Shown here: positions 1 through 8,002 of the stretch, piece after piece | How positions within the stretch are numbered: position 1 is the stretch's first letter | How the letters are laid out: every line of letters begins with the position of its first letter | Assembly (NCBI RefSeq): GCF_028994805.1 | Contig: NZ_JAJQQP010000003.1 | Span: 392,925-456,924, forward strand | From: Promicromonospora iranensis | GTDB taxonomy: Bacteria; Actinomycetota; Actinomycetes; Actinomycetales; Cellulomonadaceae | Direction: 5' to 3' | Length of the DNA stretch: 64,000 bases | Translations under genes and position numbers: made by a program | The notes under the pieces: generated by a model | What the model was told of the DNA's origin: nothing | What the model saw: only the letters and a program-made list of their open reading frames with translations | Databases searched by the model: none

Positions 1-706
1 CGTCGGCCCGGTAGACGTAGACCAGGCCCTCGTCGGGCGAGTCCACGATCGCGGCGAACGTCTTGTCCGCGAACTCCGGGTGCGCCTCGGCCTCGTCGGC
101 CAGGTACTGGTTGATCTCCTCGACCTTGGCCTCACCCGCGGCGCTGCGGCCGAGACCGTTCGCCGTCGCGGTGATGATCTCGTCCCACGGCGTCTGCCAC
201 GGCGTCTCCGGGTAGGCGACGACCGGGGCGATCTCGCTGAGCAGGTCGTACTGCTCCTGCGTGATGCCCGAGTAGGTGGCGACGATGACGTCGGGCTCGG
301 CGGCCGCGAACTCCTCGTAGGGCACGGACGCGCCGGCCTCGGCGTCGGTCAGCACGGTGGGGTGGTCGACGCCGGCCTCGTCGTAGGCCTCCTCGACCCA
401 CGGCAGGAGGTTGCCCTCACCGACGGTCCAGGTCTGCTCGGCGACGGCCACGGGGTAGACGCCTGCCGCGATCGCGGCCTCGGTCGAGCCCCAGCCCCAC
501 GTGGCGACGCGCTCGGGCGCTTCCTCGATGGTCGTCTCGCCGAGGCCGTGCTCGATGGTCAGGGGGAACTCGTCGGTCGCGCCGGAGGCGTTGGCCGACG
601 GCGTCGCACCGTCCGCGGCCTGGGTCTCGGACGCGCAGCCCGACAAGGCGAGGGCGGACGCGGCGACAAGGCCGACGGCCGCCGCGAGGGATCGGCGAGG
701 GCGCAC
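1..706 (-). CDS. Siderophore ABC transporter substrate-binding lipoprotein (partial, C-terminus beyond window)
   Basis: This is the lipid-anchored receptor that would bind a ferric siderophore outside the membrane and pass it to the permeases encoded just upstream. The GTG at 706 has an AGGAG five bases before it. The peptide opens with Arg residues and a hydrophobic stretch ending in the lipobox LALSGC, so the mature protein would start at that Cys. The following text (TIEEAPERVATWGWGSTEAAIAAG, spread over residues 58-82) is typical of the FecB/FepB/FhuD fold. About 235 residues are visible; the family is about 330, so roughly a third is missing past the left edge. An iron box lies upstream, so iron repression is expected. 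The ligand cannot be told from sequence. Confidence 0.9.
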   Translation of the reverse strand, partial: MRPRRSLAAAVGLVAASALALSGCASETQAADGATPSANASGATDEFPLTIEHGLGETTIEEAPERVATWGWGSTEAAIAAGVYPVAVAEQTWTVGEGNLLPWVEEAYDEAGVDHPTVLTDAEAGASVPYEEFAAAEPDVIVATYSGITQEQYDLLSEIAPVVAYPETPWQTPWDEIITATANGLGRSAAGEAKVEEINQYLADEAEAHPEFADKTFAAIVDSPDEGLVYVYRAD

Positions 707-730
707 GGTTACTCCTGGGTTCAGTCGAAC

Positions 731-748
731 GACCGGCGGGCGCCGGTC
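731..748 (-). other. Hairpin in the 5' leader of the siderophore-binding gene
   Basis: GACCGGCG and CGCCGGTC form an 8-bp perfect inverted repeat with a 2-base centre (opening to a slightly larger loop in RNA). It lies between the iron box and the ribosome binding site of the lipoprotein gene. It could affect mRNA stability or translation; no function is shown. Confidence 0.35.
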
Positions 749-752
749 GATG

Positions 753-771
753 TGAGGTTAGCCTAACCACA
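753..771 (-). promoter_or_regulatory. DtxR/IdeR-type iron box upstream of the siderophore-binding lipoprotein
   Basis: The core GGTTAGCCTAACC (756-768) is a perfect palindrome and matches the centre of the actinobacterial DtxR/IdeR/DmdR consensus TTAGGTTAGGCTAACCTAA. It sits about 50 bases upstream of the lipoprotein start, where a bound repressor would block transcription under iron-replete conditions. The regulator gene is not in the window. Confidence 0.85.
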
Positions 772-822
772 TTTGGTCACGGCAATGTTTCGGAATTGAG
801 GAGTTCCCGGGTGATGTGGGCC

Positions 823-845
823 ACTCCCTGGTCGATCGAGGGAGT
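823..845 (-). terminator. Candidate terminator after the siderophore ATPase gene
   Basis: ACTCCCT and AGGGAGT pair as a 7-bp stem around a 9-base loop, about 30 bases past the ATPase stop. There is no T-tract, as is common in GC-rich actinobacteria. It separates the permease/ATPase unit from the lipoprotein gene, which has its own iron box. Confidence 0.4.
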
Positions 846-875
846 CGATCGAGGGAGGAGCGGCCGCTGGACGGC

Positions 876-1703
876 TCAGCTCGCGGACGGCTCGACCGCG
901 GACGGCTCGACCGCGGAGGAGTGGAAGCGGCCCACAGGCACCACGAGCGGCGAGCCGGCCACCGGGTCGGGCACCACCTGGGCGCGCAGCCCGAACGCCT
1001 CGCTCACCACCTCGCGGGTCAGCACGTCCGCCGGCGCGCCCTCCGCGACGATCCGCCCCGCCGACATCACGACCAGGTGGTCGGCGTAGCGCGCGGCGAG
1101 GTTGAGCTCGTGCAGCACCATCGCGACGGTGGTGCCGCGGTCCCGGTTCAGCTCCGTGAGCAGGTCCAGCAGGTCGAGCTGATGGCGCACGTCGAGGAAC
1201 GTCGTGGGCTCGTCGAGCAGCACGATGTCCGTCTGCTGCGCCAGGACCATGGCGATCCACACCCGCTGCCGCTGCCCGCCCGACAGCTCGGCGACGGGGC
1301 GGTCCGCGAGCTCCGCGACGCCGGTGGACCGCAGCGCGGTGGTGACCACCGCGTCGTCGTCGGACGAGTGCCTGCCGAACCAGCCCTGGTGCGGGTACCG
1401 GCCGCGGCTGACGAGCTCGGCGACCCGGACGCCGTCGGGCGCGATGGACGACTGCGGCAGCATGCCGACCCTGCGGGCCAGCTCCTTGCGGGGCATGGCG
1501 GTGATGTCGGTGCCGTCGAGCGTGATCCGGCCGCCGTCCAGCGGGTGCAGGCGGGCCAGGCCGCGCAGGAGGGTGGACTTTCCGCAGGCGTTCGGCCCGA
1601 CGACGGCGGTGATCTTGCCGTCGGGCAGCGTCAGGTCGAGGCCCTCGATGACACGCAGTCCGTCGTAGCCCAGGCTGACGCCTTCGGCGCGCAGGTTGGT
1701 CAT
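876..1703 (-). CDS. Iron-siderophore ABC transporter ATP-binding protein
   Basis: This cytoplasmic ATPase powers ferric-siderophore import (FecE/FepC group). The 275-residue protein has Walker A GPNACGKST (about 36-44), signature LSGGQRQRV (140-148), Walker B VLLDEP (161-166) and the switch His in VLHEL (198). The ATG at 1703 is chosen because it overlaps the permease stop as ATGA and begins the normal family N-terminus; an in-frame start 33 bases earlier would lie inside the permease gene. The C-terminus ends in a short AVEPS duplication encoded by a direct DNA repeat, a harmless-looking tail. It forms one unit with the two permeases upstream. Confidence 0.94.
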   Translation of the reverse strand: MTNLRAEGVSLGYDGLRVIEGLDLTLPDGKITAVVGPNACGKSTLLRGLARLHPLDGGRITLDGTDITAMPRKELARRVGMLPQSSIAPDGVRVAELVSRGRYPHQGWFGRHSSDDDAVVTTALRSTGVAELADRPVAELSGGQRQRVWIAMVLAQQTDIVLLDEPTTFLDVRHQLDLLDLLTELNRDRGTTVAMVLHELNLAARYADHLVVMSAGRIVAEGAPADVLTREVVSEAFGLRAQVVPDPVAGSPLVVPVGRFHSSAVEPSAVEPSAS

Positions 1704-2734
1704 CGGCTCCTCTTCTCGGTGGTGGCGAGCAGCCACAGCAGGTAGGGGGCGCCCACGAGCCCCGTGACGATGCCCACGGGGGCGGCGACGCCGAGCAGCG
1801 CGTGCTGCCCGGCGACGTCCGCCACCAGGGTCAGGGCGGCGCCGGTGGCGGCGGACGCGACGAGAGCCGCGCCGCCGTCGTTCACCAGGCGGCGGGCGAT
1901 GGCGGGGGCGACCAGCGCGACGAAGGCGATCGGGCCGGCCGCGCTGGTCGCGAGCGCGACGAGCGCCACGGCGAGCAGCAGCGTGCCGATGCGGGCGGCG
2001 TCCACGCCCACGCCCAGGGAGCGCGCGTTGTCGTCCCCGAGCGAGAGCGGCCCCTGCGTTCGCGAGACGGCGGCGACGGCGACGGACAGCACGAGCGTGC
2101 CGGTGGCGACGAGCGCGAGCTGGTCACCGCGGATGTCGGACACGGAGCCGACCGTCCAGATCAGGACCCCCGCCGCCTCGTTCTCCTCCGCCCGGGCCAT
2201 GGACCAGGCGACCAGGGACGAGCACAGGTAGGCGAACCCGACGCCGACCAGCACGAACCGGATCGAGTGCAGGCCCTTGCGCCAGGCCAGCAGCCAGATC
2301 GCGAGCGCGACGAGGCCGGCGCCCGCGAACGCCATGGCGGACAGCACCACGCCGCTCAGGCCCAGGGCGAGCAGGCCGGTCACGGCTCCGAGGCTCGCGC
2401 CGCTGGAGATGCCGAGGATGTCGGGCGAGGCGAGAGGGTTGCGCAGGGTCGACTGGAACAGGGCGCCGGCCAGGCCGAACGCGGCACCGACCACGACGGC
2501 CGCCTCGATGCGGGGCAGGCGCAGCTTCTGGATGATGAAGACGTCACCCTTGTCGCCGAGGCCGACGGCGCCCGCGATGGCCTGGCCCGGCGTCAGCCCG
2601 GCGGCGCCGACCAGGAGGGCTCCCGTCCCGGCGACGAGCACGACGAGAGTCATGCCGGCCACGACGAGGACCCGACGGCGGCGTCGGACGGCGCGCAGGT
2701 CGGCGACGGTGGTCTCGACGGCGTCGGTGGTCAT
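1700..2734 (-). CDS. Iron-siderophore ABC transporter permease (second, FepG/FecD-like)
   Basis: One of two FecCD-family integral membrane permeases that would form the siderophore channel as a heterodimer. The 344-residue protein has a basic N-terminus (RAVRRRRRVLV) and about nine to ten hydrophobic helices. The family text QSTLRNPLASPDILGISSGAS and the late SAAGPIAFVALVAPAIAR (coupling to the ATPase) are clear. The ATG at 2734 shares a base with the stop of the first permease (TGATG), so translational coupling is likely. The ATPase gene overlaps its 3' end by four bases. Confidence 0.93.
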   Translation of the reverse strand: MTTDAVETTVADLRAVRRRRRVLVVAGMTLVVLVAGTGALLVGAAGLTPGQAIAGAVGLGDKGDVFIIQKLRLPRIEAAVVVGAAFGLAGALFQSTLRNPLASPDILGISSGASLGAVTGLLALGLSGVVLSAMAFAGAGLVALAIWLLAWRKGLHSIRFVLVGVGFAYLCSSLVAWSMARAEENEAAGVLIWTVGSVSDIRGDQLALVATGTLVLSVAVAAVSRTQGPLSLGDDNARSLGVGVDAARIGTLLLAVALVALATSAAGPIAFVALVAPAIARRLVNDGGAALVASAATGAALTLVADVAGQHALLGVAAPVGIVTGLVGAPYLLWLLATTEKRSR

Positions 2735-3780
2735 CACGCTCCCACCACGTTCCTGCTGCGGGCGACGGCGATCAGCACCGGCGCGCCGAGGAGCGCGGCG
2801 ACCACGCCGGCCTCGAGCTCCGACCGGGGCAGGATGAGGCGGCCGAGGACGTCGGCGGCCAGCAGCATCACGGGGCCCAGCAGCACGGCGATGCCCATGA
2901 TCCAGCGGTAGTCCGTGCCGATCAGGCGGCGTGCGGCGTGCGGCACCACGAGCCCGACCAGCGCGATCGGTCCGGCGAGCGACGTCGCCGTGCCTGCGAG
3001 CAGCACGATGGCGATCGCCGAGAGGGCGCGGGTGGTGCCCACCCGCTGGCCGAGCGCCGTCGCGACGTCCTCGCCGAGGGCCAGCATGTTGAGCCGGTGC
3101 GAGAGCACGGCCGCGAGGACGATGCCGACCACGATGAACGGCCACAACCAGGCGACGGTGTCCAGGCCACGGCCCGTCAGGGAGCCGACCGCCCAGAACC
3201 GGTACAGGTTGAACGCCTGCTGGTCCTGCAGCAGGACGAGCGTGATGAGCGGCGTGATGAGGGCCGTCACGGCGGCGCCGACCAGGGCCAGGCGCACAGG
3301 CTGCCCACGCCCCACGGAGAAGACGATCGCCGCCGCGCCCGCGGCGCCGACGAAGGCGAACCAGACGTAACCGATCGGCGAGGTGATGCCGAAGAGCCAG
3401 ACCGCGCAGACCACGGCGAGCGAGGCGCCCGAGTTCAGGCCCAGCAGGCCGGGATCGGCGATCGGGTTGCGGGTGACCCCCTGGATCAGGGTGCCCGCCG
3501 TACCGAGCGCGACCCCGGCCGCCAGGCCCACGATGGTGCGCGGCAGCCGCTGGTCCAGCACCACGTCGTGGTCCACGAACCCGGCGACCGGTGCGGTCAG
3601 GGCACGCCAGACCTCCGCGGGGTTGATGTCGCGGACGCCGAGCGCCAGGCTCGCGAGGACGACGAGCAGCAGGGCGACGAGCGCCGTTGCCAGCGCGAGC
3701 GTCCTGCGTCGGGCGCGGTGAGCTACGGCTTCCGCACCCTCACGGCGTCCCGCGGGCGCAGCCGCAGGTGAGGTAAGCAT
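2734..3780 (-). CDS. Iron-siderophore ABC transporter permease (first, FepD/FecC-like)
   Basis: First gene of the siderophore permease/ATPase unit. The 348-residue protein has a short basic cytoplasmic start, a first helix around residues 29-50, and FecCD landmarks such as TLIQGVTRNPIADPGLLGLN and GPIALVGLVVPHAAR near the C-terminus. The ATG at 3780 lies inside an iron box and has no good Shine-Dalgarno sequence before it. No convincing alternative start exists before the first membrane helix, so the transcript may have a very short or absent leader. It pairs with the next permease, with which it shares one base. Confidence 0.92.
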   Translation of the reverse strand: MLTSPAAAPAGRREGAEAVAHRARRRTLALATALVALLLVVLASLALGVRDINPAEVWRALTAPVAGFVDHDVVLDQRLPRTIVGLAAGVALGTAGTLIQGVTRNPIADPGLLGLNSGASLAVVCAVWLFGITSPIGYVWFAFVGAAGAAAIVFSVGRGQPVRLALVGAAVTALITPLITLVLLQDQQAFNLYRFWAVGSLTGRGLDTVAWLWPFIVVGIVLAAVLSHRLNMLALGEDVATALGQRVGTTRALSAIAIVLLAGTATSLAGPIALVGLVVPHAARRLIGTDYRWIMGIAVLLGPVMLLAADVLGRLILPRSELEAGVVAALLGAPVLIAVARSRNVVGA

Positions 3781-3787
3781 TGCCTAA
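3769..3787 (-). promoter_or_regulatory. DtxR/IdeR-type iron box overlapping the permease start codon
   Basis: Read on the minus strand the 19-mer matches the DtxR/IdeR consensus at about 14 of 19 positions (TTAGG...GCT.ACCT.A). The permease ATG is inside it, at 3778-3780. Repressor bound here would cover the transcription start and translation start together. Confidence 0.72.
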
Positions 3788-3837
3788 GTGTTCCACAATG
3801 CCTGGAGTGGTCGGTACGGCGTCCGGCCGGTGAGCGA

Positions 3838-4410
3838 TCAGGAGTAGGACTCGCAGCCCCAGCCGTCGTTGTCGTTCCCGTCGAGGCGGTGGTAGTCGTT
3901 CGTTCCCACCCAGACGCGCTGGCGGACGTCGTCACAGTCGAGGTCGGGGTTGGTGGGCGAGACGGGGCACTGCCAGCGGCCGGAGCCGTAGACGCAGACG
4001 GCATCGGCCGCGCTGTCGGCCCGGTTGAACCTGTTGCCCGCGTACTTCGCGGTCCACTTGCCCGAACGGGCCGCCGTGAACGTGCGGGTGTAGCTGCCGG
4101 TGCGCGTCGTCCGGACCATGGCCACCTTGCGGGACCGGTCGCTGCCGGCGGGGTCGAAGTGGACCGTGACCAGCTGCGCGCCCAGCGGGCGCCACTGCCC
4201 GTTCTTCTTGTGCTTCAGGGTTCCCGTGACGGTGATCGTCTTGCCCTTGGCGACCGGTTCGGGTTTGGCGTTGGCCGTGACGTTCGTGGGGTTGGCGATC
4301 ACTGCCGGCGCGGGGCCGGGGGCGGGGGCAGATCCGGCGTGCGCGGGCATGGATGCCGTGAGGGCGAGCGCGAGAACGCTCACGAGGGTGATGACGGTTC
4401 GGCGGATCAT
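3838..4410 (-). CDS. Secreted protein with C-terminal Excalibur calcium-binding motif
   Basis: A 190-residue exported protein of unknown role. The ATG at 4410 gives a clean signal peptide (MIRRTVITLVSVLALALTA, cleavage near AHA). A longer in-frame start upstream would put 57 non-signal residues in front and is rejected. Residues about 45-135 look like a small beta-rich surface domain (KGKTITVTGTLKH ... GSYTRTFTA ... WTAKYAGN). The C-terminus carries DGNDNDGWGCE, the Excalibur pattern that binds calcium with an EF-hand-like loop, together with several Cys that could form disulfides. It stands alone between the iron and glycyl-tRNA synthetase genes. Confidence 0.82.
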   Translation of the reverse strand: MIRRTVITLVSVLALALTASMPAHAGSAPAPGPAPAVIANPTNVTANAKPEPVAKGKTITVTGTLKHKKNGQWRPLGAQLVTVHFDPAGSDRSRKVAMVRTTRTGSYTRTFTAARSGKWTAKYAGNRFNRADSAADAVCVYGSGRWQCPVSPTNPDLDCDDVRQRVWVGTNDYHRLDGNDNDGWGCESYS

Positions 4411-4548
4411 GGGGCCTCTGGGGCTCGGGGTGCGCTGGTTGCGGCACGCTACGAGTGACAGAGCCCTGGGAAGGCGGAATCTGACCCCGTTCGGACCTTT
4501 CTCACCCGGGTGAGGAAGCCGCAGGCCGCACCACCGACCGGCATGCCG

Positions 4549-4591
4549 CGCGCGTCCTGCGCCTGCTGCGGGAGCAGGCACAGGACGCGCG
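4549..4591 (-). terminator. Strong hairpin terminator downstream of glyS
   Basis: CGCGCGTCCTG (4549-4559) pairs with CAGGACGCGCG (4581-4591), and an inner CCTGCT/AGCAGG extends the stem across a small internal bulge. It begins about 30 bases after the glyS stop. The T-tract is missing, usual for this GC content. Confidence 0.7.
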
Positions 4592-4620
4592 ACTGACGGC
4601 GGTCGAGCCCGTCGAGACTC

Positions 4621-6033
4621 TCAGGCCCCGACGAGGTGACCGGCCAGGTAGCCGACCACCTTGTCCAGCGCCACGCGCTCCTGCTGCATGGAGTCACGGT
4701 GCCGGATGGTGACCGCCTGGTCGTCGAGCGTGTCGAAGTCGACGGTGATGCAGAACGGCGTGCCGATCTCGTCCTGACGGCGGTAGCGCTTGCCGATCGC
4801 CTGGGTCACGTCGTAGTCGACGTTCCAGTACTTGCGCAGCTCGGTGGCCAGGGCCTCCGACGCCGGGAGCAGGTCCGCCGTCTTGGACAGCGGCAGCACC
4901 GCGGCCTTGACGGGAGCCAGGCGCGGGTCGAGACGCAGCACCGTGCGCTTGTCGACGCCGCCCTTGGTGTTCGGCGCCTCGTCCTCGGCGTACGCCTCGA
5001 CGAGGAAGGCCATGAGGGACCGGGTCAGGCCCGCGGCCGGCTCGATGACGTACGGGTAGTACTTCTCGTTCGTCACCGGGTCGCGGTACGCCAGGTCCTT
5101 GCCCGAGCTCTCCGTGTGGGTCTTCAGGTCGAAGTCCGTACGGTTCGCGATGCCCTCGAGCTCGCCCCACTCACTGCCCTGGAAGCCGAAGCGGTACTCG
5201 ATGTCCACGGTGCGGGTCGAGTAGTGCGACAGCTTGTCCTTGGGGTGCTCGTAGTGGCGCAGGTTGTCGGCCGAGATGCCGAGGTCCGTGTACCAGGCGG
5301 TGCGCTGGTCGATCCAGTACTGGTGCCACTCCTCGTCCTCGCCGGGCTTGACGAAGAACTCCATCTCCATCTGCTCGAACTCGCGGGTGCGGAAGATGAA
5401 GTTGCCCGGCGTGATCTCGTTGCGGAACGACTTGCCGATCTGGCCGATGCCGAACGGCGGCTTCTTGCGGGCCGCCGCCGCGACGTTGGCGAAGTTCACG
5501 AAGATGCCCTGCGCCGTCTCGGGGCGCAGGTAGTGCAGGCCGGACTCGTCCTCGACCGGGCCGAGGTGCGTCTTCAGCATCATGTTGAAGTCGCGCGGCT
5601 CGGTCCACTGGCCGCGGGTGCCGCAGTTGACGCAGACCAGGTCGGTCAGCGGCACGGAGTCGGGGTCGTCGATGCCCTTCTTCTCCGCGTGCGCCTCCTG
5701 CATCTGGTCCACGCGGTAGCGCTTGTGGCACGAGAGGCACTCGGTGAGCGGGTCGGTGAACACGCCGACATGGCCCGAGGCGACCCACACCTGGCGGGGC
5801 AGGATGACCGAGGAGTCGAGGCCCACGATGTCGTCGCGGCTCGTGACGGTCGCGCGCCACCACTGGCGCTTGATGTTCTCCTTCAGCTCCACACCCAGGG
5901 GGCCGTAGTCCCACGCCGAACGCGTTCCGCCGTAGATCTCACCCGACGGGAAGACGAAACCTCGTCGCTTCGCGAGCGAGACGACGGCGTCGAGCTTGGC
6001 GGTCTGCGCAGAGCGCACTGACTTGTCGGACAC
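4621..6033 (-). CDS. glyS: Glycyl-tRNA synthetase (one-domain, class II)
   Basis: Charges tRNA-Gly with glycine in the cytoplasm. The 470-residue protein is of the archaeal/actinobacterial homodimeric type, not the split alpha/beta form. Visible landmarks are the start of the catalytic domain [15 protein letters not shown], the CVNCGT and CLSCHKRY cysteine pairs (a probable zinc-binding insertion), [12 protein letters not shown], the motif-2 segment [20 protein letters not shown], and the anticodon-binding end [14 protein letters not shown]. The GTG at 6033 follows a GGAGAG; a start 33 bases further upstream is less likely. Mycobacteria also keep glyS beside metal-regulator genes, matching the zinc operon divergent to it here. 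Confidence 0.97.
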   Translation of the reverse strand: MSDKSVRSAQTAKLDAVVSLAKRRGFVFPSGEIYGGTRSAWDYGPLGVELKENIKRQWWRATVTSRDDIVGLDSSVILPRQVWVASGHVGVFTDPLTECLSCHKRYRVDQMQEAHAEKKGIDDPDSVPLTDLVCVNCGTRGQWTEPRDFNMMLKTHLGPVEDESGLHYLRPETAQGIFVNFANVAAAARKKPPFGIGQIGKSFRNEITPGNFIFRTREFEQMEMEFFVKPGEDEEWHQYWIDQRTAWYTDLGISADNLRHYEHPKDKLSHYSTRTVDIEYRFGFQGSEWGELEGIANRTDFDLKTHTESSGKDLAYRDPVTNEKYYPYVIEPAAGLTRSLMAFLVEAYAEDEAPNTKGGVDKRTVLRLDPRLAPVKAAVLPLSKTADLLPASEALATELRKYWNVDYDVTQAIGKRYRRQDEIGTPFCITVDFDTLDDQAVTIRHRDSMQQERVALDKVVGYLAGHLVGA

Positions 6034-6142
6034 GAGGGCTCTCTCCAGGGGAACAGGTGGAAACAATGTTGGCCCAGCCTACCGTCCGGGCAGGTTGGGG
6101 CCCGCGCGATCAAGCCAGTGACCGACCTCTCCCCGCCGATCT

Positions 6143-6172
6143 TTGACATCCGTTCTCATCAGGCGTGAGAAT
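6143..6172 (+). promoter_or_regulatory. Candidate znuA promoter embedded in the Zur box
   Basis: TTGACA at 6143-6148 is a full -35 match. After 18 bases GAGAAT (6167-6172) fits a -10 box. Seven bases later comes the ATG at 6180, so the message would be leaderless. The -10 lies wholly inside the Zur palindrome, giving simple occlusion by zinc-loaded Zur. Confidence 0.6.
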
Positions 6173-6180
6173 CATTCTCA
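6166..6180 (+). promoter_or_regulatory. Zur box (perfect 15-bp palindrome)
   Basis: TGAGAATCATTCTCA is a perfect palindrome about a central C and fits the Fur-family (Zur) operator pattern TGA-n-AAT-n-ATT-n-TCA. Its last base is the A of the znuA ATG. The zur gene is the fourth gene of the operon, giving an autoregulatory loop. Confidence 0.88.
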
Positions 6181-7184
6181 TGAACTCGACTCGCGCCTCA
6201 GGTGCTGCCCTGGCCGGCCTCGCTCTCGTCGCCACGGCGACTCTCGCGGGCTGCTCGACCGAGGGGGCGAGCGGCTCCACCGACGAGTCCGACGGCGTCC
6301 GGGTGCTCGCCTCGTTCTACCCGCTCCAGTACGTCACGGAGCAGATCGGCGGGGACCTGGTCACCGTCGACAACCTCACGCCCCCGGCCGCGGAGCCGCA
6401 CGACCTCGAGCTCTCCCCGGCGCAGGTCCGCGAGATCGGCACCGCGGACCTCGTGGTCTACCTGTCCGGCTTCCAGAACGCCGTCGACGAGGGTGTCGAG
6501 GCGCGCGCCCCTGAGCACGTGATCGACGCCGCCGACGCGGCCGGACTCGTGGAGCACGCGGAGGAGACCGAGGAGGAGCACGCGGAGCACGCCGGCGAGA
6601 CCGAGGAGGAGCACGCCGAGCACGCTGACGAGCACGCCGACGAGCACGACCACGGCGCCACCGACCCCCACTTCTGGCTCGACCCGAGCAAGCTCGCCAC
6701 CGTCGGCCAGGCCGTCGCGGACGAGCTGGCCGCGGTGGACCCGGAGCACGCCGACGAGTACGCCGCCGGTGCCCAGCGCCTCGGCCAGCAGCTCGACGAG
6801 CTGGACCAGGAGTTCGCGGACGGCCTGGCCGCCTGCCAGGGCGCCACGCTGGTGACGAGCCACGCGGCGTTCGGATACCTCGCCGACCGGTACGCCCTGG
6901 AGCAGGTGGGCATCTCGGAGCTCGACCCCGAGGTCGAGCCCTCCCCGGCCCGCCTCCGCGAGATCGGTGACGTCGTCGAGGAGCGCGGCGTCAAGACGCT
7001 CTACTCCGAGACCCTCGTGAGCCCGAAGGTCACCGAGACGCTGGCCTCCGACCTGGGTGTCGAGACCGCGGTGCTCGACCCGCTGGAGGGCCTGTCCGAG
7101 GACGCCACGGCCGCCGGTGACGACTACATCTCCGTGATGCGGGCCAACCTGGCCGAGCTGGAGGAGGGCCTGGTCTGCGAATGA
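6180..7184 (+). CDS. znuA: Zinc ABC transporter substrate-binding lipoprotein
   Basis: Captures zinc outside the cell and feeds ZnuB/ZnuC. The 334-residue protein (from ATG 6180; a GTG at 6165 would add five residues) has a lipobox near LAGC, then the cluster A-I fold. A long acidic and His-rich loop (about residues 120-160, repeats of EETEEEHAEHA and DEHADEHDH) is the hallmark of zinc-specific family members and may buffer zinc. The ligand His of TDPHFWLDP follows, then TSHAAFGYL and the final acidic ligand region. The ATG is the last base of the Zur box, and the promoter geometry favours translation of a leaderless transcript. Confidence 0.94.
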   Translation: MNSTRASGAALAGLALVATATLAGCSTEGASGSTDESDGVRVLASFYPLQYVTEQIGGDLVTVDNLTPPAAEPHDLELSPAQVREIGTADLVVYLSGFQNAVDEGVEARAPEHVIDAADAAGLVEHAEETEEEHAEHAGETEEEHAEHADEHADEHDHGATDPHFWLDPSKLATVGQAVADELAAVDPEHADEYAAGAQRLGQQLDELDQEFADGLAACQGATLVTSHAAFGYLADRYALEQVGISELDPEVEPSPARLREIGDVVEERGVKTLYSETLVSPKVTETLASDLGVETAVLDPLEGLSEDATAAGDDYISVMRANLAELEEGLVCE

Positions 7185-8002
7185 CGGACACTAGGCAGGT
7201 GACCGAGACGAGCGAACCCGTCATCGAGGCCCGCGGCCTGCACTTTCGTGCGGGCGCGAGCCACATCCTGCGCGGCATCGACCTGACGGTGGACCGCGGC
7301 GAGGTCGTCGCGCTGCTGGGCGCGAACGGCTCGGGCAAGTCCACCCTCGTGCGGGCACTGGTCGGCATCAACACGCCGTCCGCGGGCACCGTGCGCCTGC
7401 TCGGCGCGCCTCTCGGCACCGGCCGCCGCACCGCCGCCGTCGACTGGAGCCGCATCGGCTACGTGCCGCAGCGAGCGAGCGCCGGCGGCGGCATCCCGTC
7501 CACCGCACAGGAGGTCGTCGCGTCCGGTCTGCTGCACGGCCGCCGGCTGCGGCTGCCGCGCGGCTGGCGCGACCAGGTCGAGGCGGCCCTCGAACAGGTG
7601 GGCCTCGCCGACCGGGTACGCGACCCCGTGCACCTCCTGTCGGGCGGCCAGCAGCAGCGCATCCTCATCGCGCGCGCCCTGGTCCGCGAGCCCGACCTCC
7701 TCGTCCTGGACGAGCCAGTCGCCGGCGTGGACGTCGCCAGCCAAGAGGCGTTCGCCGCCACCATGGAGCGGCTCGTCGACGGCGGCCTCACCGTGCTCGT
7801 CGTGCTGCACGAGCTCGGCGAGCTCGAGCCGCTGGTGACCCGCGCCGTCGTGCTGCGGCACGGCAAGGTGGTGCACGACGGCGCCCCGCCGCCCGCCCGG
7901 CACGACCACGACCGCGTCGGACACCGGCACCAGCACCCGCACGCCGACGACAACGCCCTCGGCGCCGAAGCCAGGGTTCTCGACCTGGAGGTGCGCCCAT
8001 GA
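7181..8002 (+). CDS. znuC: Zinc ABC transporter ATP-binding protein
   Basis: ATPase that drives zinc import through ZnuB. The 273-residue protein has Walker A GANGSGKST (47-55), signature LSGGQQQR (153-160), Walker B LLVLDEP (173-179) and the switch His in VLHELGEL. The ATG overlaps the znuA stop (ATGA). Unusually, the C-terminal 45 residues are His/Asp rich (RHDHDRVGHRHQHPHADD), which could bind zinc on the cytoplasmic side and sense or inhibit transport; this is inference, but His-rich ZnuC tails are known in enteric bacteria. Confidence 0.94.
   Translation: MTDTRQVTETSEPVIEARGLHFRAGASHILRGIDLTVDRGEVVALLGANGSGKSTLVRALVGINTPSAGTVRLLGAPLGTGRRTAAVDWSRIGYVPQRASAGGGIPSTAQEVVASGLLHGRRLRLPRGWRDQVEAALEQVGLADRVRDPVHLLSGGQQQRILIARALVREPDLLVLDEPVAGVDVASQEAFAATMERLVDGGLTVLVVLHELGELEPLVTRAVVLRHGKVVHDGAPPPARHDHDRVGHRHQHPHADDNALGAEARVLDLEVRP

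Noticed and set aside
883..918. Tandem DNA repeat at the ATPase 3' end as a mobile or regulatory repeat
   Set aside because: It is two in-frame copies encoding AVEPS in the protein tail; no other copy was seen.
4636..6021. Long plus-strand open frame opposite glyS
   Set aside because: It is the antisense shadow of a certain glycyl-tRNA synthetase; the peptide is low-complexity Val/Arg/Asp/Leu text typical of reversed GC-rich codons.
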